A stretch of 64,000 bases of DNA, from assembly GCA_965238045.1 (NCBI GenBank), contig CBDEGU010000012.1:1054001-1118000 (forward strand), read 5' to 3'. The first letter of the stretch is position 1, and each line of letters starts with the position of its first letter. The notes below the pieces were generated by a model. The model had not been told where the DNA came from, ran no database searches, and saw only the letters and a list, made by a program, of their open reading frames with translations. Positions 15,556 to 24,332 of this stretch are shown piece after piece. The DNA is from CBDEGU01 sp965238045 (GTDB lineage: Bacteria; Acidobacteriota; Terriglobia; Bryobacterales; UBA6623). A program made the position numbers and the translations under genes.

Positions 15556-18135
15556 TCAAAACCGCAAGCGCAACTGCCCGGAAACTCGACGGCGCGCCCC
15601 GAATTGTATCGGGCTGACTTCGCTCTCTTTAGCGATGGCGAAGATCCGATCGCCGATGTTCTCGAAGCTGAAACGCAAGTCCACCGACTTCGACTCGGCC
15701 TTCCAGGCGGTGACGCCCGTCCAGAAGTCAAACGTCCAGTGGGAGGGGAGTCGAACCAGCCGCTCCTCTCCTTCCTCCTCCTCGCTACCTGAGAAGAATG
15801 GGACCGGCAGAAATGAACTCTTCCGCAGCACAGCCTCCGGATCAACGCCCACTGGCTCGCCTTCGTCGTTGAACGCCAACTCGGCGGGCGTGCCGCTACC
15901 GAAGGCAGTGGCAAAGCCTACGACGAAGCCGCTCCGATCGTGACGGTAGCCGATGGTCGCGGTGGCCGTATGGCGCTGGTCGAAGGCCGGGGTGATCTTC
16001 GCTCCGCCTTCGCCCTCCGCGCTCGGCTGCCCGCCGGACACGGGCCCAAAGAAGTTCGTAATGGTGTGGTTATAGTTCAAGAAGCCGAATACTCCCAGCT
16101 TGCCGAGCGGCCTCAGTCTCAGTGAGAAGTCCGCACCCCAAGTTCGCTCGCGGTCGAAGTTGGTGGGCACGAACAGCCGGGTGTTCGACAGCTCGACGTT
16201 CTCGAAGGCGTGGCGGCCTTGGTGGTGGAATCCCGAAACGTCGAGCACGATCTTCTGATGAAGCTTCTGCTGCACGCCGAACTCGAAGTAATGTTGTCTG
16301 AGCGCACGAATCGAACCGGGGAAGACCTCCCCTTCTTCCTCCCCCTCGTCGTCGCCCGAAAACGCCGGCCCGGCCTGAAGCGCAGCGAAGGCGCCGAGTT
16401 CGGCCCCCTCATCTTCGTGCTCCTCGAACGCACCCGATCCCAACGCCGATCCGAGCTGGACATACTCCAGCGGTGGTGGAACAAAGAATCTGCTATAGGC
16501 GACGCGGATCACCGTAGCAGTCGGGATGATGTGGTAGCTCAATCCGATGCGAGGACTGATTAGATCTTCGGTAAGGACGACGCTGTAGCGGTCATAACGA
16601 ACGCCCGCCTGCACCGTGAAGTTCCTGAAGGGAGAGAAACGGTCTTGGATGTAGACGCTGCCCTGACCGCCCCGCCGCCGGCCGCGGAATTGGAGTGGCG
16701 GCAGGGCCGCTTCGCTGAACGCGGGCGAAGGTCCTAGAAGCAGAGCCTTCGGCTGAACGAAGGCCGTCGCGACCAAAAGGCCCTTGTCGTATTCTTCCTC
16801 TTCTGCTCCTTTGCCCGCCTCTTCCCTGGGGTCGAACACCAGGTCTTCGTTGAGGCTGATGATCGTGGTGTCCACACCCGCCTTCAGCGTGTGCCCCGCG
16901 GCGTAGTAGAGCAGGTCGACTTTCGCTCCCGTCGTCGCGGTTCGTCGAAAGCCCTGGCCGAAAGGTGTCAGCGGATCGCTGGTCCCCACCAGGCGATCCG
17001 ACACATAGCGGTTATAGGCCGAGGTCGTCAGAAGAGCATCGGCCGACAGCGTCCGTTGCCAGCGAAGCACAGCCGAGGTTTCCCGCGTCCGCCGGAGCGG
17101 GTCGCGGCCCAGCAGATGTTCTTCCGTCGTGTTCGGCAGCTCGAAGTTGACACCGCCCCCGGAAGTGAGCAGACTCAGCCGGTCCTTGTCGCCGGGCACG
17201 AAGCCGAGCTTCAACAGCGAGCGCGAACCGTACCCGAGATCATGGATCTCCCGCTCTTGCGGTGGATTCAGGAATCGCCCGTCACTGAAACCGCTGCCGA
17301 GAAAATAAGCGTCCCACTTGTCGCGTCCAATGCCGTACTCGAAGGCGGCATCGCGCCCAACGATCGTTCCTGCCCCCAAGGTGACGCTTCCTCCGCCGAT
17401 GTTGCGGCCCGACTTCGTCACAATGTCGAGAATCCCACCCACTCGACTGCCGAACTCGGCGGGCATGCCGCCGGTGATAACGTTCACCGACTCGATCATC
17501 TGCGGTGTGAAGCCCGGCGTGAAGTGCGCGTGAGGGTTGTCTAGAAAGGCGACCCCGTCGACGAACTGGTGCAACGACAGCTCATTGCCTTTGAGGTGGA
17601 TGAAGTTGTCGTGACCCTCAATGGCTCCCGGCACGGTTCGACTCACGAGCTTCGGAATGTCGGTCTGCTGGAAGTCGGGGATCTGCTCCAAATCAACGCG
17701 GCTCATCACCACTGAAGTCTGGGCTCGCTGCGTGTCAAACAGATCGACCTGCCCTTTCACTACAACGGTTTCGCGGTCTGAGGTGGCGGGCTGCAGGATG
17801 ATCTCAAGGGTCAGCACCCGCCGCGGCGTGAGCGACACCAGCGACCTCTCGCTGAGATAACCGTCCTTGCGGATCGTGACCTCGAAGGTCCCCGGTGGCA
17901 AGTCGGGGACCGAGAACCGCCCGGATTCGCCGGAGGTCGTAACGTGATCGGTGAGGGTGGCCTCGTCGACGATATGGACCTCCGCCCCCGCCACCGCCAC
18001 CCCGGCCGATGCGCCTTTCACTTCTCCTATGATGGATTGCTGCGCCGACAGAGCCCCACACCCGGCCAAGATGAGGCCTGTCAGCCAGACGGCCGCCCAC
18101 CGTCCTTCTCCTTTTCTCCAGAGTGGCAATGGCAT
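15556..18135 (-). CDS. TonB-dependent receptor with carboxypeptidase-regulatory-like domain
   Basis: 859 residues. Signal peptide (LTGLILAGCGALSAQ), then a CarboxypepD_reg-like beta-sandwich (residues about 33-115, GFEVTIRKDGYLSE-type strands), a plug domain (SRVDLEQIPDFQQTDIPKL, FTPQMIESVNVITGGMPAEF, GSRVGGILDIVTKSG) and a long beta-barrel ending in QLRLRF. This is the Oar/SusC-like outer-membrane architecture common in Acidobacteriota, which imports a large ligand using TonB energy; the ligand is unknown. The small Cys/His protein gene upstream on the same strand is probably co-transcribed. Confidence 0.88.
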   Translation of the reverse strand: MPLPLWRKGEGRWAAVWLTGLILAGCGALSAQQSIIGEVKGASAGVAVAGAEVHIVDEATLTDHVTTSGESGRFSVPDLPPGTFEVTIRKDGYLSERSLVSLTPRRVLTLEIILQPATSDRETVVVKGQVDLFDTQRAQTSVVMSRVDLEQIPDFQQTDIPKLVSRTVPGAIEGHDNFIHLKGNELSLHQFVDGVAFLDNPHAHFTPGFTPQMIESVNVITGGMPAEFGSRVGGILDIVTKSGRNIGGGSVTLGAGTIVGRDAAFEYGIGRDKWDAYFLGSGFSDGRFLNPPQEREIHDLGYGSRSLLKLGFVPGDKDRLSLLTSGGGVNFELPNTTEEHLLGRDPLRRTRETSAVLRWQRTLSADALLTTSAYNRYVSDRLVGTSDPLTPFGQGFRRTATTGAKVDLLYYAAGHTLKAGVDTTIISLNEDLVFDPREEAGKGAEEEEYDKGLLVATAFVQPKALLLGPSPAFSEAALPPLQFRGRRRGGQGSVYIQDRFSPFRNFTVQAGVRYDRYSVVLTEDLISPRIGLSYHIIPTATVIRVAYSRFFVPPPLEYVQLGSALGSGAFEEHEDEGAELGAFAALQAGPAFSGDDEGEEEGEVFPGSIRALRQHYFEFGVQQKLHQKIVLDVSGFHHQGRHAFENVELSNTRLFVPTNFDRERTWGADFSLRLRPLGKLGVFGFLNYNHTITNFFGPVSGGQPSAEGEGGAKITPAFDQRHTATATIGYRHDRSGFVVGFATAFGSGTPAELAFNDEGEPVGVDPEAVLRKSSFLPVPFFSGSEEEEGEERLVRLPSHWTFDFWTGVTAWKAESKSVDLRFSFENIGDRIFAIAKESEVSPIQFGARRRVSGQLRLRF

Positions 18136-18250
18136 TGTGCTTCTCTCCTGTCAAATAGGGTTGGACTGGCATGCTGCCCCCACAGGGCGACAAAAGTCCA
18201 AGACCCACGGTGGTCCCGCGCGTGGCGGCTCGCATGGCCACACTTGGAGT

Positions 18251-18715
18251 TTAGACAGCTAACGAGAAAAGCAGAAATCTCGGAGGGCGAAGAGGAATGG
18301 ATCGTTCGTTGTCGATCGCAGGCGTGCGGATCGGACCGACCACACCACCCCGTACGGCATCGTATCTCAGAGTGGTTGCTGCCGAGGGAAGGCCGCGCTG
18401 CAGGTTTGGCCAACCAAGCTCAGGCGGCTCTGGGCTGCAAGACGACCACTTGGGGTCTTGTTCGAAAGCATCTTCGTGGTGGCCCCGGGTCGGGGTCTTC
18501 GCGTTGGCCCCGCGGTGGCAGGCGGGCGCAACTCCGATATCATCGTGCCGGTGAGCGTCACGGCGGCACGATGCAGGGCAGCGACAAGCGCTTCCGTGGA
18601 CGGCACACTCGGCTTCAGCGCCCACGGCTAAGCGGGCCATCGGGCCCAGAGGCAACAGACCAGCACAGATCCACGAAACCGCAAACCATCGAAGAGCTGG
18701 ACGCAAAGAACCCAT
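18251..18715 (-). CDS. Small secreted Cys/His-rich protein upstream of TonB receptor
   Basis: About 155 residues from an ATG at 18715 (a TTG one codon earlier is the alternative). A hydrophobic leader (WFAVSWICAGLLPLGPMARLAVGAEA) is followed by CAVHGSACRCPASC and a His-rich stretch (RRDAHRHDDIG), then low-complexity sequence and a hydrophobic C-terminus (FLLFSLAV). Small secreted proteins with a Cys-X-Cys/His motif next to TonB receptors hint at metal handling, but this is inference. The gene ends 116 nt before the receptor start. The plus-strand overlapping frame has no recognisable features. Confidence 0.5.
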   Translation of the reverse strand: MGSLRPALRWFAVSWICAGLLPLGPMARLAVGAEAECAVHGSACRCPASCRRDAHRHDDIGVAPACHRGANAKTPTRGHHEDAFEQDPKWSSCSPEPPELGWPNLQRGLPSAATTLRYDAVRGGVVGPIRTPAIDNERSIPLRPPRFLLFSLAV

Positions 18716-18754
18716 CAATAACCTAATTCGATGCCATCGGCCCGTTCATTGTAA

Positions 18755-18804
18755 CCTGCTTTTCCGCAGTCGCGAGCAGGACAGAGTTGTCCAATACAAG
18801 ATGA
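18755..18804 (+). repeat. 50-bp direct repeat, left copy
   Basis: Fifty bases beginning CCTGCTTTTCCGCAGTCGCG and ending in TCCAATACAAGATGA are repeated exactly at 19526-19575. The two copies sit immediately on either side of the truncated IS1595-type copy A. The last part equals the terminal repeat of the DDE element that follows. Confidence 0.8.
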
Positions 18805-19525
18805 GATGGGTATTCACTTGACTCAGGTATTTTGAAATAGCCCCTACATGTTGTGGTTGTCCGTAGCATGTATTGCGGTGCCAACGACCAGCGACTTGTA
18901 GGGCACCTGGAAAGCGACGGCCTGCTGCACCAGGCGGTAGAGGAGCTTGCCTCGACTTCACTTGCGGCGGTTGAATGCGGAAGGTGAATTCGTCGAGGTA
19001 GGAGTCGAGATGCTCGTCTGACGGCTCCTTGATGCGTACCCAGTATCCAGCGCTTAGCAACGACACCACGCGATGAACGCGGGGGAGCAGTTCCTAGGCC
19101 CGCGCCGGTTGCCCGTCCAGGTAGCTCACCTCGTGGCGATAGCCGTCGCTTTCGAGTGGCCCGTAACCCAGCCAACTGTCGGTGTGGACCACGCTGCCGG
19201 GTTCGACCGACTCGCCTACGAAGGCCATCAAGCTGTCCCCGGAGGCGTCGGAATCGTGCGCATCCGAATTCGTCCGATGCCTGCGCATCTTCCTCGGCCG
19301 CTACTGCAATCAGCGCTATCGCGTCGGGTTGGCGGCCCCGCACGCCCTCCTCCAGGGCTCCTAAGTAGTCAACCTCAACGCGCCCGCTGAGCCGGTCGCG
19401 TCCGGGCCGTACCATAGCGCGCCGGAGGTGCAACCAAGTCCAGGCCGTCGTGCCCAGGACGCTCGTTGCGCATGGCTCGAAACCAGCTCTGGAGCGGTTT
19501 GCGGGTGTCTTGAAATAAGCAGCAC
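18805..19525 (-). mobile_element. IS1595-type element, copy A (truncated, decayed)
   Basis: The left end carries the family terminal repeat (GATGGGTATTCACTTGACTC). The transposase is on the minus strand and broken: frames give YLDGQPARA, VVHTDSWLGYGPL and SGDSLMAFVGESVEPG, with several indels. The element stops at the deletion junction that copy C also shows (TTGAAATAAGCAGCA), so it belongs to the same 47-bp-deletion lineage; its 5' transposase end is missing, replaced by the 50-bp repeat. Confidence 0.75.
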
Positions 19526-19575
19526 CCTGCTTTTCCGCAGTCGCGAGCAGGACAGAGTTGTCCAATACAAGATGA
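19526..19575 (+). repeat. 50-bp direct repeat, right copy
   Basis: Exact second copy of 18755-18804. It runs straight into GATCCTGAAAG, a first, outer copy of the terminal repeat of the following DDE element; a second copy begins at 19596. Confidence 0.8.
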
Positions 19576-19595
19576 TCCTGAAAGGGGGGAGTATT

Positions 19596-21153
19596 TCCAA
19601 CACAAGATGATCCTGAAAGCGACCAAGGAGGGAGGAGGGACACTGCGGGTGAATGCACATCATCATGCAGAAAGTCGAATGTCTCACGCTAGAGCAGATG
19701 CGGGAGTTCCTAGCGGCCAGCGAAGAGCTGGTTTTCACTCTGTCGGGCCGCGGCGAGATCTACAATCTGGTCGAGCGCACCCTTGGCAGGCAGCAGTATC
19801 TCGGGTTGCCCAAGAAAGACAAAGGGGTCGTGCGCCACTATTTAAGCAGGCTGAGCGGACGCAGTCTGCCGCAGATCACTCGCCTGATTGGGCAGTATCG
19901 CCAGCAGGGCGCGGTGCGGCTGAGACAGCCGCGGCGGCGGCGTTTTCCGGCCCGCTACACGCCCGGCGACATCGCCTTGCTGGCAGCAGCCGACGCGGCG
20001 CACGAAGGGCTCTCGGGCCCGGCGGTGCGGCGCATTCTGTGGCGGGAATACAACGTCTATCACAAGGAGGCCTATCAGCGGCTGGCGGAGATTTCTTCCT
20101 CCCACATCTACAACTTGCGGCGCGGGGCGGCCTATCGCCAGCACCACGTCCATCACACCAGCACCCGCGCCCGCGCCGTGGGCATTGGCGAGCGCCGCAA
20201 GCCCGACCATCGCGGCCGGCCGGGCTACTTGCGGGTCGATACCGTGCATCAGGGCGACACCTCCACCCGCCGGGGGCTCCACCATATCAACGCCGTCGAC
20301 GCGGTGACGCAGTGGCAGACGGTGGGCTGCTGCCAGACGATCTCGGAATCGCATTTGATCCCGGTTTTAGAGGCCATGCTGCATCAGTACCCTTTCCGCA
20401 TCGAGGGGTTTCATTCCGACAACGGCTCGGAGTTTCTCAATTACCGGGTCGAGAAATTGTTGAACAAACTGCTGGTGGGGGAGTTCACCAAGTCGCGGGC
20501 GCATCGCACAACCGACAACGCGTTGGTCGAGGGCAAGAATGGGGCGGTGGTGCGCAAACACATCGGACACGAACCGATCGGAGCCGAGCATGCCGAAGAG
20601 TTTCAGCGTTTCTACATGGCCGAGTTCAATCCCTACTTGAACTACCATCGCCCTTGCGGATTCGCCACCGTGGAGGTGGACGGGAAGGGCAAGCGGCGGC
20701 GCCGCTACCGGCTCGGAGACTACCGCACGCCCTACGAGAAGCTGCTTTCGCTCGATCAATGGGAAAGCTACTTGAAGCCCGGCGTCACGGCTGCTTTTCT
20801 GGAGCAGCAAGCCGGCCGGATGAGCGACACCGAGTGTGCGCTGCGGATGCAGCGGCGCAAGAGAGAACTGCTGGCCGCGAGCCGCTCGCGGTGGTAGGAG
20901 GGCACCGCGCAGCCGGGACCTTCGCTCGCCCTCCGGGCTCCCTGCGGCCCGGCTGCGCGCGGAGGGAAACGGCGGCACGGGGTGAGAGCAAACCCATGGA
21001 CAGAAACGTGGCCGCGGACCTGGAGCACGCTCCAGATGAGCGTCCCCCTGCGCCCTCACAGCCCCCTCGCCCCTGCCCCCTAGAAAGGAGATCGCTACCC
21101 ACCCCTGCACCCTTACCCACCCAGACCCGTTTCAGGATCATTCTTGGATTGGA
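19596..21153 (+). mobile_element. Integrase-core DDE insertion sequence
   Basis: Bounded by inverted repeats of the form TCCAACACAAGATGATCCTG at 19596 and, reversed, TCAGGATCATTCTTGGATT at 21132-21150. About 1.56 kb with one transposase gene. A further outward terminal repeat at 19561 means the true left end could lie there. No clear target duplication found. Confidence 0.65.
19653..20897 (+). CDS. Integrase-core (rve) DDE transposase
   Basis: 414 residues. The N-terminal half has HTH-like segments (SLPQITRLIGQYRQQGAV); the core shows the DDE triad: Asp in LRVDTVHQGD, Asp in GFHSDNGSEFLNY, Glu in DNALVEGKNGAVVRKHIGH. This is the retroviral-integrase-fold core of IS481/ISNCY-type elements; I am not certain of the family. 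The start could also be the ATG at 19665. About 230 nt of GC-rich sequence follows before the right end. Confidence 0.85.
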   Translation: MHIIMQKVECLTLEQMREFLAASEELVFTLSGRGEIYNLVERTLGRQQYLGLPKKDKGVVRHYLSRLSGRSLPQITRLIGQYRQQGAVRLRQPRRRRFPARYTPGDIALLAAADAAHEGLSGPAVRRILWREYNVYHKEAYQRLAEISSSHIYNLRRGAAYRQHHVHHTSTRARAVGIGERRKPDHRGRPGYLRVDTVHQGDTSTRRGLHHINAVDAVTQWQTVGCCQTISESHLIPVLEAMLHQYPFRIEGFHSDNGSEFLNYRVEKLLNKLLVGEFTKSRAHRTTDNALVEGKNGAVVRKHIGHEPIGAEHAEEFQRFYMAEFNPYLNYHRPCGFATVEVDGKGKRRRRYRLGDYRTPYEKLLSLDQWESYLKPGVTAAFLEQQAGRMSDTECALRMQRRKRELLAASRSRW

Positions 21154-21157
21154 AAAT

Positions 21158-21377
21158 GCTAGGACTAAGTCGCTCCGAACGAGACACGTAGAGACCGCCT
21201 GCGGATAGGTGTCGCGATATCGCCATCGCACTCGTTTCCGCCCGCTGGAGCGCGCCGGAATGTCGGCGGCGGAGTCGCAAACCGCCATGGGGCAACAGAC
21301 CGGGTAGAAAAAAGTGTCATAGTTCATGACATCGGTTGTTATCGCTAGCTATCCTGCGGCGGCACAATTTTCCCAGC
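21158..21377 (+). repeat. Dispersed repeat R, copy 4
   Basis: Divergent copy: GGACTAAGTC, TGTCGCGATATCGCC, then CGGTTGTTATCGCTAGCTAT, CCTGCGGCGG and a CACAAT hexamer at 21363-21368, again 9 nt before an ATG (21378). Here R feeds a winged-helix regulator stub instead of a kinase, so the promoter portion is shared between gene families. Confidence 0.6.
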
Positions 21378-21549
21378 ATGGGAGAGGAGTCCCAGACAAC
21401 TCGGGAAGTTCGTTTTGGGAACCTTCGAGCTGGACCTCGCCGCTGGCGAACTACGCAAGAGCGGTCTAAAGGCCCGTCTGCGAGAGCAGCCGTTTCAGTT
21501 GCTGGCTGCTCTTGTCATCCGTCCCGGGGAAGTCGTGACGCGGGCGCGC
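21378..21549 (+). pseudogene. Winged-helix (CadC-like) regulator, N-terminal stub
   Basis: From the ATG at 21378: GEESQTTREVRFG, a +1 shift near 21415, then TFELDLAAGELRKSGLKARL and REQPFQLLAALVIRPGEVVTR. This matches the N-terminal DNA-binding domain of the intact regulator at 40088-41965 (FGSYEVDLRAGELRKKGFKI). It is truncated after about 55 residues, before the recognition-helix half of the domain is complete. Confidence 0.7.
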
Positions 21550-21646
21550 GTAGGGGTGCGACAAAATGGGACATGTGAGCCGCTTCAGTCCGGCATACCT
21601 CGCGAAAGCGTGGCCTGCTAAGCTGTCGGGAGGAGGGTCTGTAGCC

Positions 21647-22078
21647 GTGCAATATCCCGAACATTTCATCGAACCCATGAGAGCCGAGCTATCGAGCCGA
21701 GGTGTCATCGAGACCCGCACGCCCGAACAGGTCGACGAACTACTCGTTCCTGGCAGCGGCACGGTCTTGATGGTGGTGAACTCGGTCTGCGGCTGTGCTG
21801 CGGGTTCCGCGCGGCCCGGCGTGCTCAAATCCCTTGAGGGGGATGTCCAGCCCGACAAGGTAGCAACCGTCTTCGCCGGTGGCGACGTAGAAGCCGTCGC
21901 GCACGTCCGGCAAATCCTGGCGCCGCTACCGCCCTCGTCGCCTTCCGCCGCACTCTTTCGCGACGGTAAGCCCGTCTATATGCTCCACAGGCACGAGATC
22001 GAAGGCCGTGACCCGTCGCAGATCGCCGAAGTCCTCAAGAAGGCCTACCAAGAGCACTGCGTTCCCCAACCGCAATAG
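21647..22078 (+). CDS. BrxA/BrxB-family bacilliredoxin
   Basis: 143 residues from a GTG at 21647 with GGAGGAGG before it; an upstream in-frame ATG at 21566 would add sequence not seen in the family. The start QYPEHFIEPMRAEL and the active site NSVCGCAAGSARPG (Cys-Gly-Cys) are diagnostic of bacilliredoxins, cytoplasmic thioredoxin-fold proteins; in Firmicutes they reverse bacillithiol mixed disulfides. Acidobacteriota also carry the family. Downstream is a sensor-kinase fragment in the same direction. Confidence 0.9.
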   Translation: MQYPEHFIEPMRAELSSRGVIETRTPEQVDELLVPGSGTVLMVVNSVCGCAAGSARPGVLKSLEGDVQPDKVATVFAGGDVEAVAHVRQILAPLPPSSPSAALFRDGKPVYMLHRHEIEGRDPSQIAEVLKKAYQEHCVPQPQ

Positions 22079-22129
22079 CGAACCATCTTGACGGCGACCC
22101 GGTGGGTCGCGCGCGGCGCGTCGGTTCCA

Positions 22130-22505
22130 ATGCTGGGTTCTCTTGCGATTCATGAGGCGCTGCTCATCAACACGCTCGGGCACATCGCCGGCGTTTGATC
22201 TTCGACAGCTTTCTCTATTTCTTCTGGCGCAGCCAGCACGCTTGGCGGGACCGCGGCGTCTGGCTCAGTGCGTCCGCCGCCGGCCTGGCCCTGTTCTGGA
22301 ACGCCGGATCGCTGCTCGTCCTGGCATTCGCTGACACGAGGCAAACCGAGCCCGCCGCCCTGATCGCCTTCAGCTTTTCGGTCCTCAGCCTTCTGCCTGC
22401 TGTCCTGCTCCATCTGTCACTCGACCGCTGTTTCCGCTGGGTCTGGCTGCTGGGATACGCGCTGAGCGCCGTCACCGTCGGGTTGCACTTTGTTGAACTG
22501 GGTGT
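22130..22505 (+). pseudogene. Membrane sensor-kinase N-terminus cut by IS1595 copy B
   Basis: From an ATG at 22130 the frame reads LGSLAIHEALLINTLGHIAG, then shifts by one base near 22193 and continues as IFDSFLYFFWRSQHAWRDRG with three to four membrane segments (LALFWNAGSLLVLAF, SVLSLLPAVLLHLSL, GYALSAVTVGLHF). This looks like the sensory membrane domain of an acidobacterial histidine kinase, though no kinase domain remains: the IS1595 copy starts at 22506. The base loss is in a T run and may be a sequencing error. Confidence 0.55.
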
Positions 22506-23374
22506 GATGGGTATTTACTTGACTCAGGTGACCCCAAGATGTAGGATCTTGGGCGATGGAAGATTATCCCCGGAATTTGGCCGAGTTCGAGGCGCGTTTC
22601 GCTAGCGAGCAGGCCTGTCGGGAGTATCTGTGTCAACTCCGCTGGCCGGAGGGTTTTCGTTGTCCGCGATGCGGGCATGACAAAACCTGGGCGGTGCGCA
22701 CGGTGCTGCTGCAGTGTGCAAGCTGCGGGCATCAAGCTTCGGCGACAGCAGGCACAATCTTTCAAGACACCCGCAAGCCGCTCCAGAGTTGGTTTCGAGC
22801 AATGTGGTGGCTCACCAGCCAGAAGAACGGGGCGAGTGCATTGGGATTGCAGCGGGTGTTGGGCCTGGGCAGCTACAAGACGGCCTGGACTTGGTTGCAC
22901 AAGCTTCGGCGCGCTATGGTGCGGCCCGGACGTGATCGCCTCAGCGGGCGCGTTGAGGTTGACGAGACTTACTTAGGAGCCCTGGAGGAGGGCGTGCGGG
23001 GCCGCCAAACCGACGCGAAAGCGCTGATTGTAGTAGCGGCCGAGGAAGATGGCGCCGGCATCGGACGAGTTCGGATGCGCACGATTCCGAACGCCTCTGG
23101 GGACAGCTTGATGGCCTTCGTCGGCGAGTCGGTCGAACCCGGCAGCGTGGTCCACACGGACGGCTGGCTGGGATACGAGCCACTCGAAAGCGACGGCTAT
23201 CGCCACGAGGTGAGCTACCTGGACGGGCAACCGGCACGAGCCTCTCAACTGCTCCCCCGCGTGCATCGCGTGGTGTCGTTACTGAAGCGTTGGATACTGG
23301 GTACGCATCAAGGAGCCGTCAGCCACGAGCATCTCGACTACTACCTCGACGAATTCACCTTCCGCTTCAACCGC
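22506..23374 (+). mobile_element. IS1595-type element, copy B (3' truncated)
   Basis: Starts with the terminal repeat GATGGGTATTTACTTGACTC. The transposase starts at 22556 and is intact for about 273 residues: zinc ribbon (CPRCGHDK...CASCGH), the ISXO2-like DDE region (VEVDETYLGALEEG, VVHTDGWLGYEPL), up to DEFTFRFNR. The last about 42 residues and the right terminal repeat are missing and the frame continues into a YkgJ-like gene. Lacking one end, it cannot move alone. Confidence 0.85.
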
Positions 23375-23608
23375 CTTCAGCCGGACAACAGTTGCGGCAT
23401 CTATGAGACACGTCCCCAGATTTGCCGCGACTATGGGTCGGAGAAAGAAGGCCCGTGCGAGTTCTTCACGGAGGATCTAAAGTACGAGCTCTACTTCAAG
23501 TCGGACGAGGACTTGGAGGCTTGGTTGTCGAACGCTCAGGATCACCGAGAGGAGCGCAAGGCGCGACGCAAGGCGCGACGGAAGAAGCGCTTGGCGGCGC
23601 TGCACTGA
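23375..23608 (+). pseudogene. YkgJ-type cysteine-cluster protein, C-terminal part
   Basis: Fused in frame to the truncated transposase, the sequence QPDNSCGIYETRPQICRDYG is the CxxY..RPxxCR motif of YkgJ-type (CxxCxxxxC) metal-cluster proteins; FTEDLKYELYFKSDEDLEAW and a Lys/Arg-rich tail follow. The N-terminal cysteines (usually CxxCC) are missing. The fusion makes one 350-residue frame, which is probably not a functional protein. Confidence 0.65.
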
Positions 23609-23700
23609 AGGCGTCCCGCAATCGCGTTGCGGGAAGTACTGGGCCCGAAGGCGGAAGGAAAGTAAGGACACAGACGGATTCGACCTAAGGAGACACCGAC

Positions 23701-24119
23701 ATGGAAATCAAATGCTCGATTCTGATGAAGGTTACATCTATTTGGACGTTCGGACTGTGCCGGAATTCGACGCTGGGCATGTTCCCGGCGCCAAGAACGT
23801 CCCTGTGATGGACCGGGATCCCTACGGTAGAATGCAGGTCAACCCGGCATTCGTCGAAGTTGTGGAGGCCAAGTTCGGCAAGGATGCCAAATGCATCACA
23901 GGCTGCCAAAAGGGTGGGCGTTCGATGAAGGCTGCCGAGCTTCTTCTAAGCAACGGGTTCACCACCGTCGTTGATATGCGCGGCGGATTCGGTGGTGAGA
24001 CTGATCCGATGGGGCAGCTTACGTACCCGGGCTGGTCTCTGCGAGGTCTTCCCACGACCACCGAGAGCGATCCTCAAGACCGCTACGAAAACTTATCCGA
24101 AGTGCCCAAGGATACGTAA
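23701..24119 (+). CDS. Rhodanese-like domain protein
   Basis: A single rhodanese domain of about 138 residues: IYLDVRTVPEFDAGHVPGAK, and the active-site loop CQKGGRSMKAAELL with the candidate persulfide Cys. The family transfers sulfur or binds thiols, usually in the cytoplasm. The ribosome-binding AAGGAG fits an ATG at 23701 (MEIK), but the domain frame begins at 23712; one missing A in the AAA run at 23709-23711 would join them. Either translation starts weakly at 23712 or there is a one-base error. Confidence 0.8.
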
Positions 24120-24332
24120 CATGTTCCTATGGTTGGACACGGAGGGAGGGTGACGAACGACTCCGATAAAAAGTGGAGCGAGCAGATCTTCACACCAGTG
24201 AACCCAAGGCTCCTCTTCAGACTGGCATCGACCTAGCTCGCTAGACTGCAGGAACTCGAAGTGGTTGGAGCGGCTTCGCGAAGCCAGTGCAAAAGGCCTC
24301 GGGCGCAACCGGCCTCGTTGGACAACTCCTGA

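Noticed and set aside
17944..18726. 260-residue plus-strand frame opposite the TonB-receptor leader
   Set aside because: Arg/Gly-rich shadow composition without motifs; the minus-strand frame has a signal peptide and Cys motif.
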